Part shown: piece after piece, positions 18,847-26,824 of the stretch
How positions within the stretch are numbered: position 1 is the stretch's first letter
Layout of the letters: every line of letters starts with the position of its first letter
Source of the DNA: Myxococcales bacterium
GTDB taxonomy: Bacteria > Myxococcota_A > Polyangia > Palsa-1104 > JAEUJZ01
Direction of reading: 5' to 3'
Length of the DNA: 64,000 bases
Assembly (NCBI GenBank): GCA_016794505.1
Contig: JAEUJZ010000020.1
Span: 209,119 to 273,118, forward strand
Translations under genes and position numbers: made by a program
The notes under the pieces: generated by a model
What the model was told of the DNA's origin: nothing
The model's input: only the letters and a program-made list of their open reading frames with translations
Databases searched by the model: none

Positions 18847-19464
18847 ATGGCGCGGGCGCTCAGCTTCCGGCATGGCAAAAACGAGCTGGCCTTCGGTCTT
18901 CAGAAAGTCGACCGCAAGAAGCTCTATGGATATGTAGAAACCGAGGCTCTCGACGGTGCGGGACGACCGTGTGAGCTGTCGATCTTGGCCAGCGATGGGC
19001 GCACTCTGGTCGGTCGCGGCGGCAGCGCCCTTTTGATGCTGGATGCCGATGGCCAGTACGCGCCGCGTGGCGAGCTTCGCCCCGTGCGCGAAACGGGCGA
19101 GGCCGTCCACCGCGTTCCCTCGTCGTTCGATGCGCCGATCGCCCTGGACGCGCGGGCCAGCGTCGATGCGTTTCTGAGCCACAACATCAAGTCGGTCTAT
19201 GCGCTGCAGCCACCAATGGGCGCCACCGAGCTTTTGCAGGAGCTTCGGCAGGGCTTCATCTACACCTTCCCGTTCAGCTATCGCGGCGGCCTGGATCCCG
19301 ATGTCGGCTTCTTGCTCGCCAATGCCGACGGTGCGCCGTTTCTTTTGCTCGGCAAGCCCACCCAATTTCAGTTCGTGTCGCTCGCCCAGATCGTCGAGGC
19401 CGAAGAGGACAGCGCGCCCGAAGCCGACGACGACAGCGACGACATGGACTTTTCGATGATGTAG
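18847..19464 (+). CDS. Uncharacterised protein, first gene of the ligase operon
   Basis: 205 residues. No family that I recognise. It is beta-rich, with KLYGYVETEALD and LSILASDGRTLVGRGGSALL in the first third, and ends in an acidic tail (EEDSAPEADDDSDDMDFSMM). The start has a GAGGGAAGGAA ribosome site, and the upstream 70 bases are AT-rich compared with the neighbours, which suggests the operon promoter is there. It is 9 bases from the next gene, so it forms an operon with the ligase at 20206. Confidence 0.75.
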   Translation: MARALSFRHGKNELAFGLQKVDRKKLYGYVETEALDGAGRPCELSILASDGRTLVGRGGSALLMLDADGQYAPRGELRPVRETGEAVHRVPSSFDAPIALDARASVDAFLSHNIKSVYALQPPMGATELLQELRQGFIYTFPFSYRGGLDPDVGFLLANADGAPFLLLGKPTQFQFVSLAQIVEAEEDSAPEADDDSDDMDFSMM

Positions 19465-19473
19465 GAGGCGGCG

Positions 19474-20196
19474 ATGGGAAGCATTCATCTCAGCAACAGC
19501 AAGGGCCGCGATGCCATGGTGGCGACGCGGCACATCACATCGGCGCTGCGCCTGCGCTGGGTCGACAAGGCCGGCCGCCAAGCGAGCAACACCCGCGTCC
19601 TGTGCGCGCCCATCGACTGTGAGCTCGCGGCGCTGCAAACGCGACTGGGCTCTGACGCGGCACGCCTGTCGGACGCGCTCGTCGGCGGCGATCCCGAGGT
19701 CGACATCGAGCGCACCGGAGCGTTTCTGCGCGACACCTCGCGCGTGTACATCGATCCCGATCAGCGTATGGTCACCGCCGTCGCCGAGTGGGAGCGCGTC
19801 TATGCCGCCGACGGCAGCCAGAAAGAGCGCCGCCCCGCCCAAGTCGCCGAGCCCAACGTCGGCACCGAGACGCCGCTGCGCTGGTCGGGAAAGCTGATGA
19901 AGAAGTCCGAGGTCTGGAACCGCTTCGTCTTCGCCGCCAAGCTGCAGGTCGTCCACATAAACGGCCTGACGTACGACTTCCTGTTTGAAATCGCCCGCGA
20001 GCTTGAGCTCAAAGACAGCCTTCTCCTCGTCGGTGGTGGTGCCAAGGCGAACCAGCCGCTGATCTTTCAGCGCGGCGGCACGCCGTACCGCGGCTTCCTG
20101 GAAGGCCGCACGCGTGGCGACAGCTACTGCCTGCTTCTGCACCTCGCCAACCTCGAACTCAAGACGCCGGTTTCAGCCGACGCCCCCAGCAAGTAG
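19474..20196 (+). CDS. Uncharacterised protein, second gene of the ligase operon
   Basis: 240 residues with a good GGAGG site. The N-terminal third (TSALRLRWVDKAG, ALQTRLGSDAARL) and the C-terminal third (LTYDFLFEIARELELKDSLLLVGGG) look folded, with a charged middle. No catalytic motif is obvious. Spacing of 9 bases on both sides places it firmly between the unknown gene at 18847 and the ligase, so it is probably a partner subunit or cofactor of that enzyme. Confidence 0.75.
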   Translation: MGSIHLSNSKGRDAMVATRHITSALRLRWVDKAGRQASNTRVLCAPIDCELAALQTRLGSDAARLSDALVGGDPEVDIERTGAFLRDTSRVYIDPDQRMVTAVAEWERVYAADGSQKERRPAQVAEPNVGTETPLRWSGKLMKKSEVWNRFVFAAKLQVVHINGLTYDFLFEIARELELKDSLLLVGGGAKANQPLIFQRGGTPYRGFLEGRTRGDSYCLLLHLANLELKTPVSADAPSK

Positions 20197-20205
20197 GAGC
20201 CGCGC

Positions 20206-21729
20206 ATGGCCACCACATCCCCCTCATCCAAGCTGGCTTGCCCGGCCTTCGTCGACCCCGCCCGCGTCGAGTGGAAGCTCAGCGGCTATGGCGTCGCGCA
20301 CGGCAGCGCGCTGCGCGAGATCGATCCCTGGCTGCGGGCACAAGACTATCGCCGCATGGTGTCGGCACGCATGCAGGCGCTCGACAGCCGCGAGCTGCGC
20401 AGCCATTTGCCTGCCGGCGAATACCTGCTGTCGCGCAAGTACGACGGCGAATTCACCGTCTTAATCTATCGCGACGGCGAAGCAGCCAGCGTGAACCCCG
20501 GCGGCACCGTGCGCATCGGCCTGCCCTGGTTGAACGAAGCGGCTCGTCGCCTGCGCGAGCGTGGCGTCAAGAACGCGCTGATTGCCGGTGAGCTGGTCTA
20601 TCTGGCTTCCGGGCACAGCCCCGCCGCCCCGCGCGAGCGCGTACACGACGTCAGCCGGGCCGCGCGTCAGCCAAGCGGTCCCGAGGATCTCGATCGCCTG
20701 CACTTCGTCGCCTTCGACCTTCTTGAAATCGACGGTGCCGCGCCGCCCAGCCGCTATGCCGATGGGATCGCGCGCTTGCAGACGTGGTTTGCGCAAGGCG
20801 AGCGCATCCACACCATCCAGACCGTCGTCGTCAAGACCGCCGAAGAGATCGATCCGCACTTCGCGCGCCTGGTCACGCAAGAGGGCAGCGAAGGCCTGGT
20901 GCTGCGCAGCGACAGCGCCGGCCGCTTCAAGATCAAGCCGCGACACAGCATCGACGCCGTCGTCATCGGCTTCAGCGAGGCCGGCCAGTCCGGCGACGCG
21001 AGCCGCAAGGGCATGCTGCACGATCTCTTGCTGGCACTGCTGCGCCCCGATGGCAGCCTGCACATCTTGGGACACGTCGGCACCGGCTTTTCCGATGAAG
21101 AGCGGCGCTCGCTGCTCAGCGATCTCAAGGATCGCGTCGTCGACAGCGAGTATCGCGAGCCCGCCGACAGCCACGTCGCCTATCAGATGGTGCGGCCGGA
21201 ATGGGTGGTTGAGATCTCGTGCTTGGACTTCATCAGTCAGACCACACGCGGCGCCAGCATCGATCGCATGACGTTGAATTGGGATGCAGCGCGCGGGTGC
21301 TATACCCCGCTGCGCCGCTTGCCACTGGTCGCCATGCTGTCCCCGGTCTTTGTCCGGCGGCGCGATGACAAGCGGCTGGATGGACAGGACCTGCGCCTGT
21401 CGCAGGTGACCGATCTTGTCGAGGTTGCTAAGACCGACGTCAACGCGCGCCAGCTGACGCTGCCCAAGAGCACGCTCTTGCGACGCGAGGTCTATACCAA
21501 GACGCTCAAGGGTCAGACGCTGGTCCGCAAGCTGCTCTTGTGGCAGACCAACAAGCAGGACAGCGGCGATTTCCCCGCCTTTGTCCTGCACCTGACCGAC
21601 TTCAGCCCGACGCGAAAGACGCCGCTTGAGCGTGAAGTGCGCGTGTCCAGCTCGCGCGAGCAGATCGATCTTCTGTGGACCGAGCTTTACGAACAGAACA
21701 TCGTCAAGGGCTGGAACCGCGTCAGCTAG
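20206..21729 (+). CDS. ATP-dependent DNA or RNA ligase (nucleotidyltransferase fold)
   Basis: 507 residues. Nucleotidyltransferase motifs occur in order: motif I SRKYDGEF near 74 with the Lys that would be adenylylated, AGELVYL near 126 (motif Ib), motif III FVAFDLLEIDG near 168, motif IV EGLVLRSDS near 228, and motif V FKIKPRHSIDAVVIG near 243. An OB-like part follows (LHILGHVGTGFSDEE). The last 150 residues do not match any ligase accessory domain that I know. The DNA versus RNA substrate is not decidable by eye. The operon with two unknown proteins suggests a repair or end-processing system. Confidence 0.82.
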   Translation: MATTSPSSKLACPAFVDPARVEWKLSGYGVAHGSALREIDPWLRAQDYRRMVSARMQALDSRELRSHLPAGEYLLSRKYDGEFTVLIYRDGEAASVNPGGTVRIGLPWLNEAARRLRERGVKNALIAGELVYLASGHSPAAPRERVHDVSRAARQPSGPEDLDRLHFVAFDLLEIDGAAPPSRYADGIARLQTWFAQGERIHTIQTVVVKTAEEIDPHFARLVTQEGSEGLVLRSDSAGRFKIKPRHSIDAVVIGFSEAGQSGDASRKGMLHDLLLALLRPDGSLHILGHVGTGFSDEERRSLLSDLKDRVVDSEYREPADSHVAYQMVRPEWVVEISCLDFISQTTRGASIDRMTLNWDAARGCYTPLRRLPLVAMLSPVFVRRRDDKRLDGQDLRLSQVTDLVEVAKTDVNARQLTLPKSTLLRREVYTKTLKGQTLVRKLLLWQTNKQDSGDFPAFVLHLTDFSPTRKTPLEREVRVSSSREQIDLLWTELYEQNIVKGWNRVS

Positions 21730-21788
21730 CCTGCCGCCCCCGCGATCCTGCATGCGCGGGCCCGCGCGAATCTGCGACGAAAACGAGA

Positions 21789-22175
21789 CTACTTCTTGTT
21801 GCCGAAGTGCTTCATGACCTTGGTGTTGTCGGCCGCATCCAGGTAACGGAATGCGTTCTTCAGCATGAAGCCGCGGCCGTCGTCAAAGGTCACGACGACG
21901 TCGACCTCGGTATTCTTGTCACCGGCCGGCGACGTCACCTTGATCGCACCGCTGTGTTCCATCACGACATTGGTGGCGGATTTTTGGCCAAAGCGCACGG
22001 TAGCCCCGCCGCGGCCGACGGGCAGGTTGCGGCCCTTGATCAGGATCTCTTCCCCGCCCATGTACGTCCCTTGCGGCGGCTCAAGCTCGGTGATCCTAGT
22101 TTCGTTGGAACAGTGAACCGTGGCCAAGGACAGCGAAACGGTGACACCAACCAGCCAACTGCGAAGCTGCATCAT
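21789..22175 (-). CDS. IPT/TIG-domain lipoprotein
   Basis: 128 residues from the ATG at 22175, which has GGAG eleven bases upstream; the frame is open further but without a signal peptide. The signal sequence ends in ATVHC, a lipobox. The mature part (ITELEPPQGTYMGGEEILIKG, then VRFGQKSATNV) is an IPT/TIG immunoglobulin-like domain of the type found in cell-surface proteins. Probably outer-membrane anchored. Confidence 0.72.
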   Translation of the reverse strand: MMQLRSWLVGVTVSLSLATVHCSNETRITELEPPQGTYMGGEEILIKGRNLPVGRGGATVRFGQKSATNVVMEHSGAIKVTSPAGDKNTEVDVVVTFDDGRGFMLKNAFRYLDAADNTKVMKHFGNKK

Positions 22176-22378
22176 GGGGTGCTCCAAAGCAAATCTTCCC
22201 AAGCACGGTATCAGAGCGAGATTCGCCGAACAAGCACCTCGCCTCGGGCAGGGCCCTGAAACGCTGCCCAAACGAACGCCGCGGCGGCTGGCCGCGCGTC
22301 CCGTAATGTCTTCGATTGTTGCGCGCTAGCAAACGGCGAGCGGAGGCGGGGGATGCGGAGGCGGGTGGCCGGCGTGCG

Positions 22379-23470
22379 CTAGAACCAAAGCAGCGCGCCG
22401 AGGTTGACCTTGTAGCCGCTGCTGCTGGCCGCGATGGGACCGCCCTCGACGCCCTGGTAGTACAGCCCCGCTGGGCTGCTGTCGTCGAGAACCATGCCCA
22501 CCGCACGGACATCGCCAAACAGCGCCAGCCGCTTGAAGCGAAGCTCGACGCCACCACCGACGTGGCCGATCAGCTCCCAGAACTGCTGGCTTAGCTGATT
22601 CGGCGAGCCCTGATACAGGCCAATATCGTCGGCCATCAGGCCAAAGCCGGCCACGGCATAGATGTTGAAGTGGTTGTCCGGCCGGTTCTGGAACAGATAG
22701 AACATCGGCGACACGGTGAACGGGTACGACGTGCGAGTGAAGGCACCCTTGCCAATCTCGGCGCGCAGCGCATCCAGACCCAGTTCAAAGCCGAAGCGGC
22801 CCTGGCTGCGGAAGCGCACTGTCAGGCCCGCGCCCCACAGGTTGACGTCCTCGCCGAATACCTGCTGGCTGCTGATGCCCAGCATCGATCCACGCAGACC
22901 GATCGCAACCGAGGGTCCGCGCGGCGGGGGCAGAGGACGCGCCGTACGCAGCGGACGGGGCGCAAGCACACGCGGCTGCGGCGCATACGGCTGAACGAAT
23001 ACGCGCGGCGCTGGCGGTGCGTAGACCGGCGGCGCATAGACCGGCGGTGCGTAGACCGGCGGTGCGTACATCGGCGGCGCATACATCGGCTGCGACCCAG
23101 CCGGTGGCGCCGGGATGATCCAGACGGGGCCGTTGTAATAGACCGGCCCAGGGACCATGCCCATTCCCGGCGGTGGAGCCGCAGGATACGGCACCATCGG
23201 CACCGGAGGCGCCACCGAGACCGGCGGCGCAGCGACGGGCGCTGGCGCGACAGGCACAGCGACGGTCGGCGGAGGCGGCAGAGACGGTGCGACCGACGAG
23301 GGTGAGCTCGTGGTGGTCGTCACCGTGGTGGTCGACTGCGTCACGACGGTGGGCGCAGCGCTGTCCTCGGCAGCGGCGATCGGCTCTTCAGCAGATGCCA
23401 CGCCGGTCAGCAGCGAGAGCCCGCTGAACAGCGTGAGAGCGGCAGGACGGTTGCCAAACAAAGACCGCAT
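22379..23470 (-). CDS. Outer-membrane beta-barrel protein with Pro-rich repeat linker
   Basis: 363 residues with a signal peptide ending near ASA (residue 27). A Thr/Ser stretch and a long Pro/Ala/Val/Tyr-rich linker, including tandem YAPPV/YAPPM units (about 125-150), lead to a C-terminal domain from about 185 with alternating strands (VAIGLRGSMLGI, VRFRSQGRFGFELG) and a final Phe (GALLWF), typical of an outer-membrane barrel. The linker DNA (about 23020-23095) is made of 15-bp repeats. Function unknown. Confidence 0.72.
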   Translation of the reverse strand: MRSLFGNRPAALTLFSGLSLLTGVASAEEPIAAAEDSAAPTVVTQSTTTVTTTTSSPSSVAPSLPPPPTVAVPVAPAPVAAPPVSVAPPVPMVPYPAAPPPGMGMVPGPVYYNGPVWIIPAPPAGSQPMYAPPMYAPPVYAPPVYAPPVYAPPAPRVFVQPYAPQPRVLAPRPLRTARPLPPPRGPSVAIGLRGSMLGISSQQVFGEDVNLWGAGLTVRFRSQGRFGFELGLDALRAEIGKGAFTRTSYPFTVSPMFYLFQNRPDNHFNIYAVAGFGLMADDIGLYQGSPNQLSQQFWELIGHVGGGVELRFKRLALFGDVRAVGMVLDDSSPAGLYYQGVEGGPIAASSSGYKVNLGALLWF

Positions 23471-23601
23471 GGGGCCTCCTTGAACCTTGAGCGACTAGTG
23501 ACATCTAGAGTACCGAGGTATGGGGGCCCTTTCAACCGCCGTGCAAGACCATCGCGCAACGCCAGCCAAGCAGCCCCGGATTGCCCTTTGATTTCGTCCG
23601 A

Positions 23602-24888
23602 CTAGCGCACTGCCACTCCTCGACGATAGACGCGCTGAATCAGCGGATCGCCCAGGCGCTGACAGACTTCGCGTGGACTGTCGGCGTCCCACACGACCAC
23701 ATCACCGCGGGCTCCGGCTCGCAGAACGCCAGCATCGCTACACCCCAAGGACTGCGCCGCATGGCGAGTCACAGCCAGCCAAGCCTCTGCTGAAGACAAG
23801 CCCATCTGGGTACAAGCGAGCGACATCATCAGCGGCAGGTTCTGTGTATACGAGCTGCCCGGATTGCAGTCGCTGCCGAGCGCAACGCGAACGCCGGCAC
23901 GAAGCAGTCGACGGGCATCGGGAACACGCAAGCGCAAGGTAAGCACAGCCCCAGGCAAAAGGTGCGCCACTCCGCCTGCGTGAGCCAGCGCAGCGATGCC
24001 TGCCTCGTCGATCTCTTCGATGTGCTCGACAGAGCGGGCGCCCAGACGAGCCGCATGCTCTGCGATGCCGGTGTATGTGAACTGCTCGGCGTGGCAGCGC
24101 AGGGCCAAGCCGTGTTGCTGACCGGCTTGCAGGATCTGCATGGCTTCGTTGCGCGTAAACGCCCCAGCGTCGCAGTACACATCGATCGAGGTCGCACCCA
24201 GCGCTTTGGCCTGCGGCACCGCGGCACACAGACTGCGCACGAACTGCTGACGCTCGCTCGTATCGGCGCCGCCCAGCTCAGGCGGCGGGACGTGACACAG
24301 AAACGTTGGCGCCACATCTACGTCGCCTTCTTCTTGCGCGTGCCGAATGATGCGCAGCAAGCGCAGCTCTGCCTCGGGATACAGGCCATAGCCGGTCTTG
24401 ACTTCACAGGTCGTAACCCCCCGCTGCAGTGCATAGCGCAGACGCTTGCGCAGGCTCTGCAGCAAGACCTCATCGCTGGCCTGCGTCGTCGCACGAACGG
24501 TCGACAAGATGCCGCCACCGCGGGCTTGAATCTCTTGGTAGCTCGCGCCGCAGTTGCGCAGATCGAATTCTTCGCTGCGATCCCCCGCCCAGATCAGATG
24601 AGTGTGGGGATCGATCAGACCCGGTGTCACCAGCCGTCCGCCGACGCTCTCTTGTCGAACCGGATCGGGAAGCGAGTGCAGCGTCGGTGCGTCGCTGCGT
24701 GGTCCAGCGTACCGGACGGTACCGTCGCAGATCACCAGGCAGGCGTTGGATACCACCCGCGCGCTCTGCTCTGCGCGCTTCACCGCCGCGGCATCTGCGC
24801 CCGGCCCGTGACTCTGCGTCCGATCAACGGCATCCGGCCCGTCCAGCGTCAGAAGCTGGCCAATCTCGGTCAAAACAAGCGTGCCCAT
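23602..24888 (-). CDS. hutI: Imidazolonepropionase
   Basis: 428 residues from the ATG at 24888, chosen because the longer frame to 25083 only overlaps the kinase gene and adds nothing conserved. Metal site DPHTHLIWAG near 93, then TTCEVKTGYGL, CHAEQF near 261, SVEHIEEID, and the late ALGSDCNPGSS. These are the zinc and catalytic residues of HutI, the third step of histidine degradation. No hutH, hutU or hutG lies nearby. It is 10 bases downstream of the sensor kinase gene and probably shares its transcript. Confidence 0.93.
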   Translation of the reverse strand: MGTLVLTEIGQLLTLDGPDAVDRTQSHGPGADAAAVKRAEQSARVVSNACLVICDGTVRYAGPRSDAPTLHSLPDPVRQESVGGRLVTPGLIDPHTHLIWAGDRSEEFDLRNCGASYQEIQARGGGILSTVRATTQASDEVLLQSLRKRLRYALQRGVTTCEVKTGYGLYPEAELRLLRIIRHAQEEGDVDVAPTFLCHVPPPELGGADTSERQQFVRSLCAAVPQAKALGATSIDVYCDAGAFTRNEAMQILQAGQQHGLALRCHAEQFTYTGIAEHAARLGARSVEHIEEIDEAGIAALAHAGGVAHLLPGAVLTLRLRVPDARRLLRAGVRVALGSDCNPGSSYTQNLPLMMSLACTQMGLSSAEAWLAVTRHAAQSLGCSDAGVLRAGARGDVVVWDADSPREVCQRLGDPLIQRVYRRGVAVR

Positions 24889-24898
24889 GCGGCGCAGC

Positions 24899-26599
24899 TT
24901 AGCGGGAAAGCTCACCGACTGGCAGCTCGACGGAAAAGCGCGTGCCATGAGCTGGATAGGTCGCGCTCTTCGGCCAGATCGGACTCTCGACGCGCAGCTG
25001 TCCGCCATGCCGCGTGACGATCTCAAGCGCCAAGGCCAAGCCCAGACCCGTGCCGCCGCGCTTCGTCGTAAAAAACGGCTCAAAGATCTGCTGCTGGTGT
25101 GCGGTCGAGATCCCCGGACCCGTATCGATGATGTCGATACGCGCCCACTGCGCGGGGCCCGAGGTGCCTTCTCCTTCGCGGAACAGCGCTCGCGTGCGCA
25201 CGGTCAGACAGGCTCGCGGCTCGCGGCGGCTGGTTTCCTCGTCGGGCTCTGCCGCGCTCACCTTTTGCATGGCTTCGCTGGCATTGCGGATCAAGTTCAG
25301 CACCGCTTGCCGTAGCTGTCCCTCGTCGACCTGCGCCACGGGCATGCTGTCGTCCAGATCGAGCTGGACAGCCACCCCGCGAGAGCGCAGATCTTCACCG
25401 GCAAACTGCAGCAGGCTGCGCAAAAGATCGTTCAGATCCGTGCGCTCAAGCCGTGGGGCCGGCAGGCGGGCAAAGCGCAGATACTGTTCGGTGATCTGCG
25501 TCAGCCGATCGACCTCTTTGACGATCGCCTGCGCCAGCTTCTGTGCTTCGCCATCGCGCTCGGCAAACTCATCGGCCAAGAGCTCGGCATTCAAGCCGAT
25601 CGCTGTCAGCGGGTTTCGCACTTCATGCGTGATCTGTGCCGCCATTTTGCCCACTGCGGCCAGCTGTTCGGATCGGCGCAGCCGCTGCTCGCGCTCGGCC
25701 AAGGCCGCAGCCATCACGCGAAACTCGCGCGCTAGCTGTCCCACTTCATCGAGCGCGGTCTCGGCGGGATCCGTCGCCGAAGCGGACTCACCCAGCGTCC
25801 GAGCCTTGCCCGCCACCGCCGGAGCCTGCGCACTAGGCCAGCTCTGCCAGATCTGATAGTTGCCACGTGCGACTTCCTTGGCGCTATCCGCCAGTCGCCG
25901 CAGCGGACGCAGCGTGGTCTGCACCAAAAGCAGCACCAAAAAGCCAATGATCGCCGCCGAGACGGCAAGCCCAATGGTCACCCACACGGCTCGCTTCTCG
26001 TGGCGTTCGCCGATGCTGACCACTTCGACGACTTTGTTGGTCAGCGTGCTTGAAAGCTGTTCCAGAAGCTGCGTCGCGTGATCTTCCATGCTGCGAACCG
26101 CGGGAGTGCCCGGCTCAAGGCTGTCGGTCGCGGTATAAATCTGCTCTAACTGCGCCAGCTCATCGTCGACGCCCGCCAGAAACTGCGCGTCTTTCTGCGG
26201 CAGTGTGCGCCGCAGATCCGTCACGTGCTGACGGGCGCCCTGCAAGCGAATCTTTCGCCGCTTGCGATCGGCGGTCACCGCGGCCAGTGTGCCAGGGCTG
26301 CTGTCTGGCTCGGCCACTCGTCGCTGCAAGTTGGCCTGCAGCGTCTGCTGATCTTGCAGCTGCAGCCGCAGCGCAGAATAGCCCAGCGCCACCAAGCGCA
26401 GCTGTTGTCCCAGCGTGCGCACTGCCCAGGCGGCATACAGCGTCGCTCCGCCCGAGGACAAAAGCACCAAGACAAAGCCCAAAAGGATCTTGCTGCGAAT
26501 CGAAAGCCCGGCGACTACCCGCCGCGTATTGCCGCTGTTTTCCGTCGCTGGACGGCCCAGGCTAGGCAGGTCGGAGCTCTGCTCTTCCGCGCCTTGCAC
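24899..26599 (-). CDS. Membrane sensor histidine kinase with HAMP domain
   Basis: 566 residues. Membrane segments near 34-58 and 205-228 enclose a helical periplasmic sensor region. HAMP follows the second (residues 228-282, with an inserted Ser/Ala-rich loop). The H-box is THEVRNPLTAIG near 330. The N-box is LNLIRNASEAM near 438, with G boxes DTGPGIS and GGTGLGLALALEIV. This is a complete HisKA/HATPase kinase. No response regulator is adjacent, so it is an orphan in this window. Transcribed with hutI. Confidence 0.93.
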   Translation of the reverse strand: MQGAEEQSSDLPSLGRPATENSGNTRRVVAGLSIRSKILLGFVLVLLSSGGATLYAAWAVRTLGQQLRLVALGYSALRLQLQDQQTLQANLQRRVAEPDSSPGTLAAVTADRKRRKIRLQGARQHVTDLRRTLPQKDAQFLAGVDDELAQLEQIYTATDSLEPGTPAVRSMEDHATQLLEQLSSTLTNKVVEVVSIGERHEKRAVWVTIGLAVSAAIIGFLVLLLVQTTLRPLRRLADSAKEVARGNYQIWQSWPSAQAPAVAGKARTLGESASATDPAETALDEVGQLAREFRVMAAALAEREQRLRRSEQLAAVGKMAAQITHEVRNPLTAIGLNAELLADEFAERDGEAQKLAQAIVKEVDRLTQITEQYLRFARLPAPRLERTDLNDLLRSLLQFAGEDLRSRGVAVQLDLDDSMPVAQVDEGQLRQAVLNLIRNASEAMQKVSAAEPDEETSRREPRACLTVRTRALFREGEGTSGPAQWARIDIIDTGPGISTAHQQQIFEPFFTTKRGGTGLGLALALEIVTRHGGQLRVESPIWPKSATYPAHGTRFSVELPVGELSR

Positions 26600-26724
26600 G
26601 GTTTACATCTCCTGCCATGGCAGAAAAAGTCGGACCTTGCTGTCTGCGCGAGTCTGCATGTCGTGTGTGCCCGGACCGATCGCGGAAGTCGCTGGAACTT
26701 TACGAGGACTGCGGTCGATTCGTC

Positions 26725-26730
26725 TATAAT
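26725..26730 (+). promoter_or_regulatory. Candidate -10 element (TATAAT) of the secreted-protein gene at 26825
   Basis: A consensus TATAAT occurs in the 225-bp divergent intergenic region. No good -35 hexamer lies at 16-18 bases. The leader from about 26740 to 26775 can fold into a nested GC hairpin (ggggcgacccc inside cctc/gagg). Confidence 0.4.
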
Positions 26731-26824
26731 CGGACTTCAGTGCCTCGTGGGTGGGGCGACCCCAGAGGGGGGGCATGACAGCGTGGGATTGCTGCGGTTT
26801 CTTGACGGCGCCGAGGCGTCGCCG

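Noticed and set aside
24889..25083. Longer N-terminus of HutI
   Set aside because: It overlaps the kinase gene and lacks conserved residues.
26225..26824. 200-residue extension of the secreted protein
   Set aside because: It lies antisense to the histidine kinase gene and removes the signal peptide from the N-terminus.
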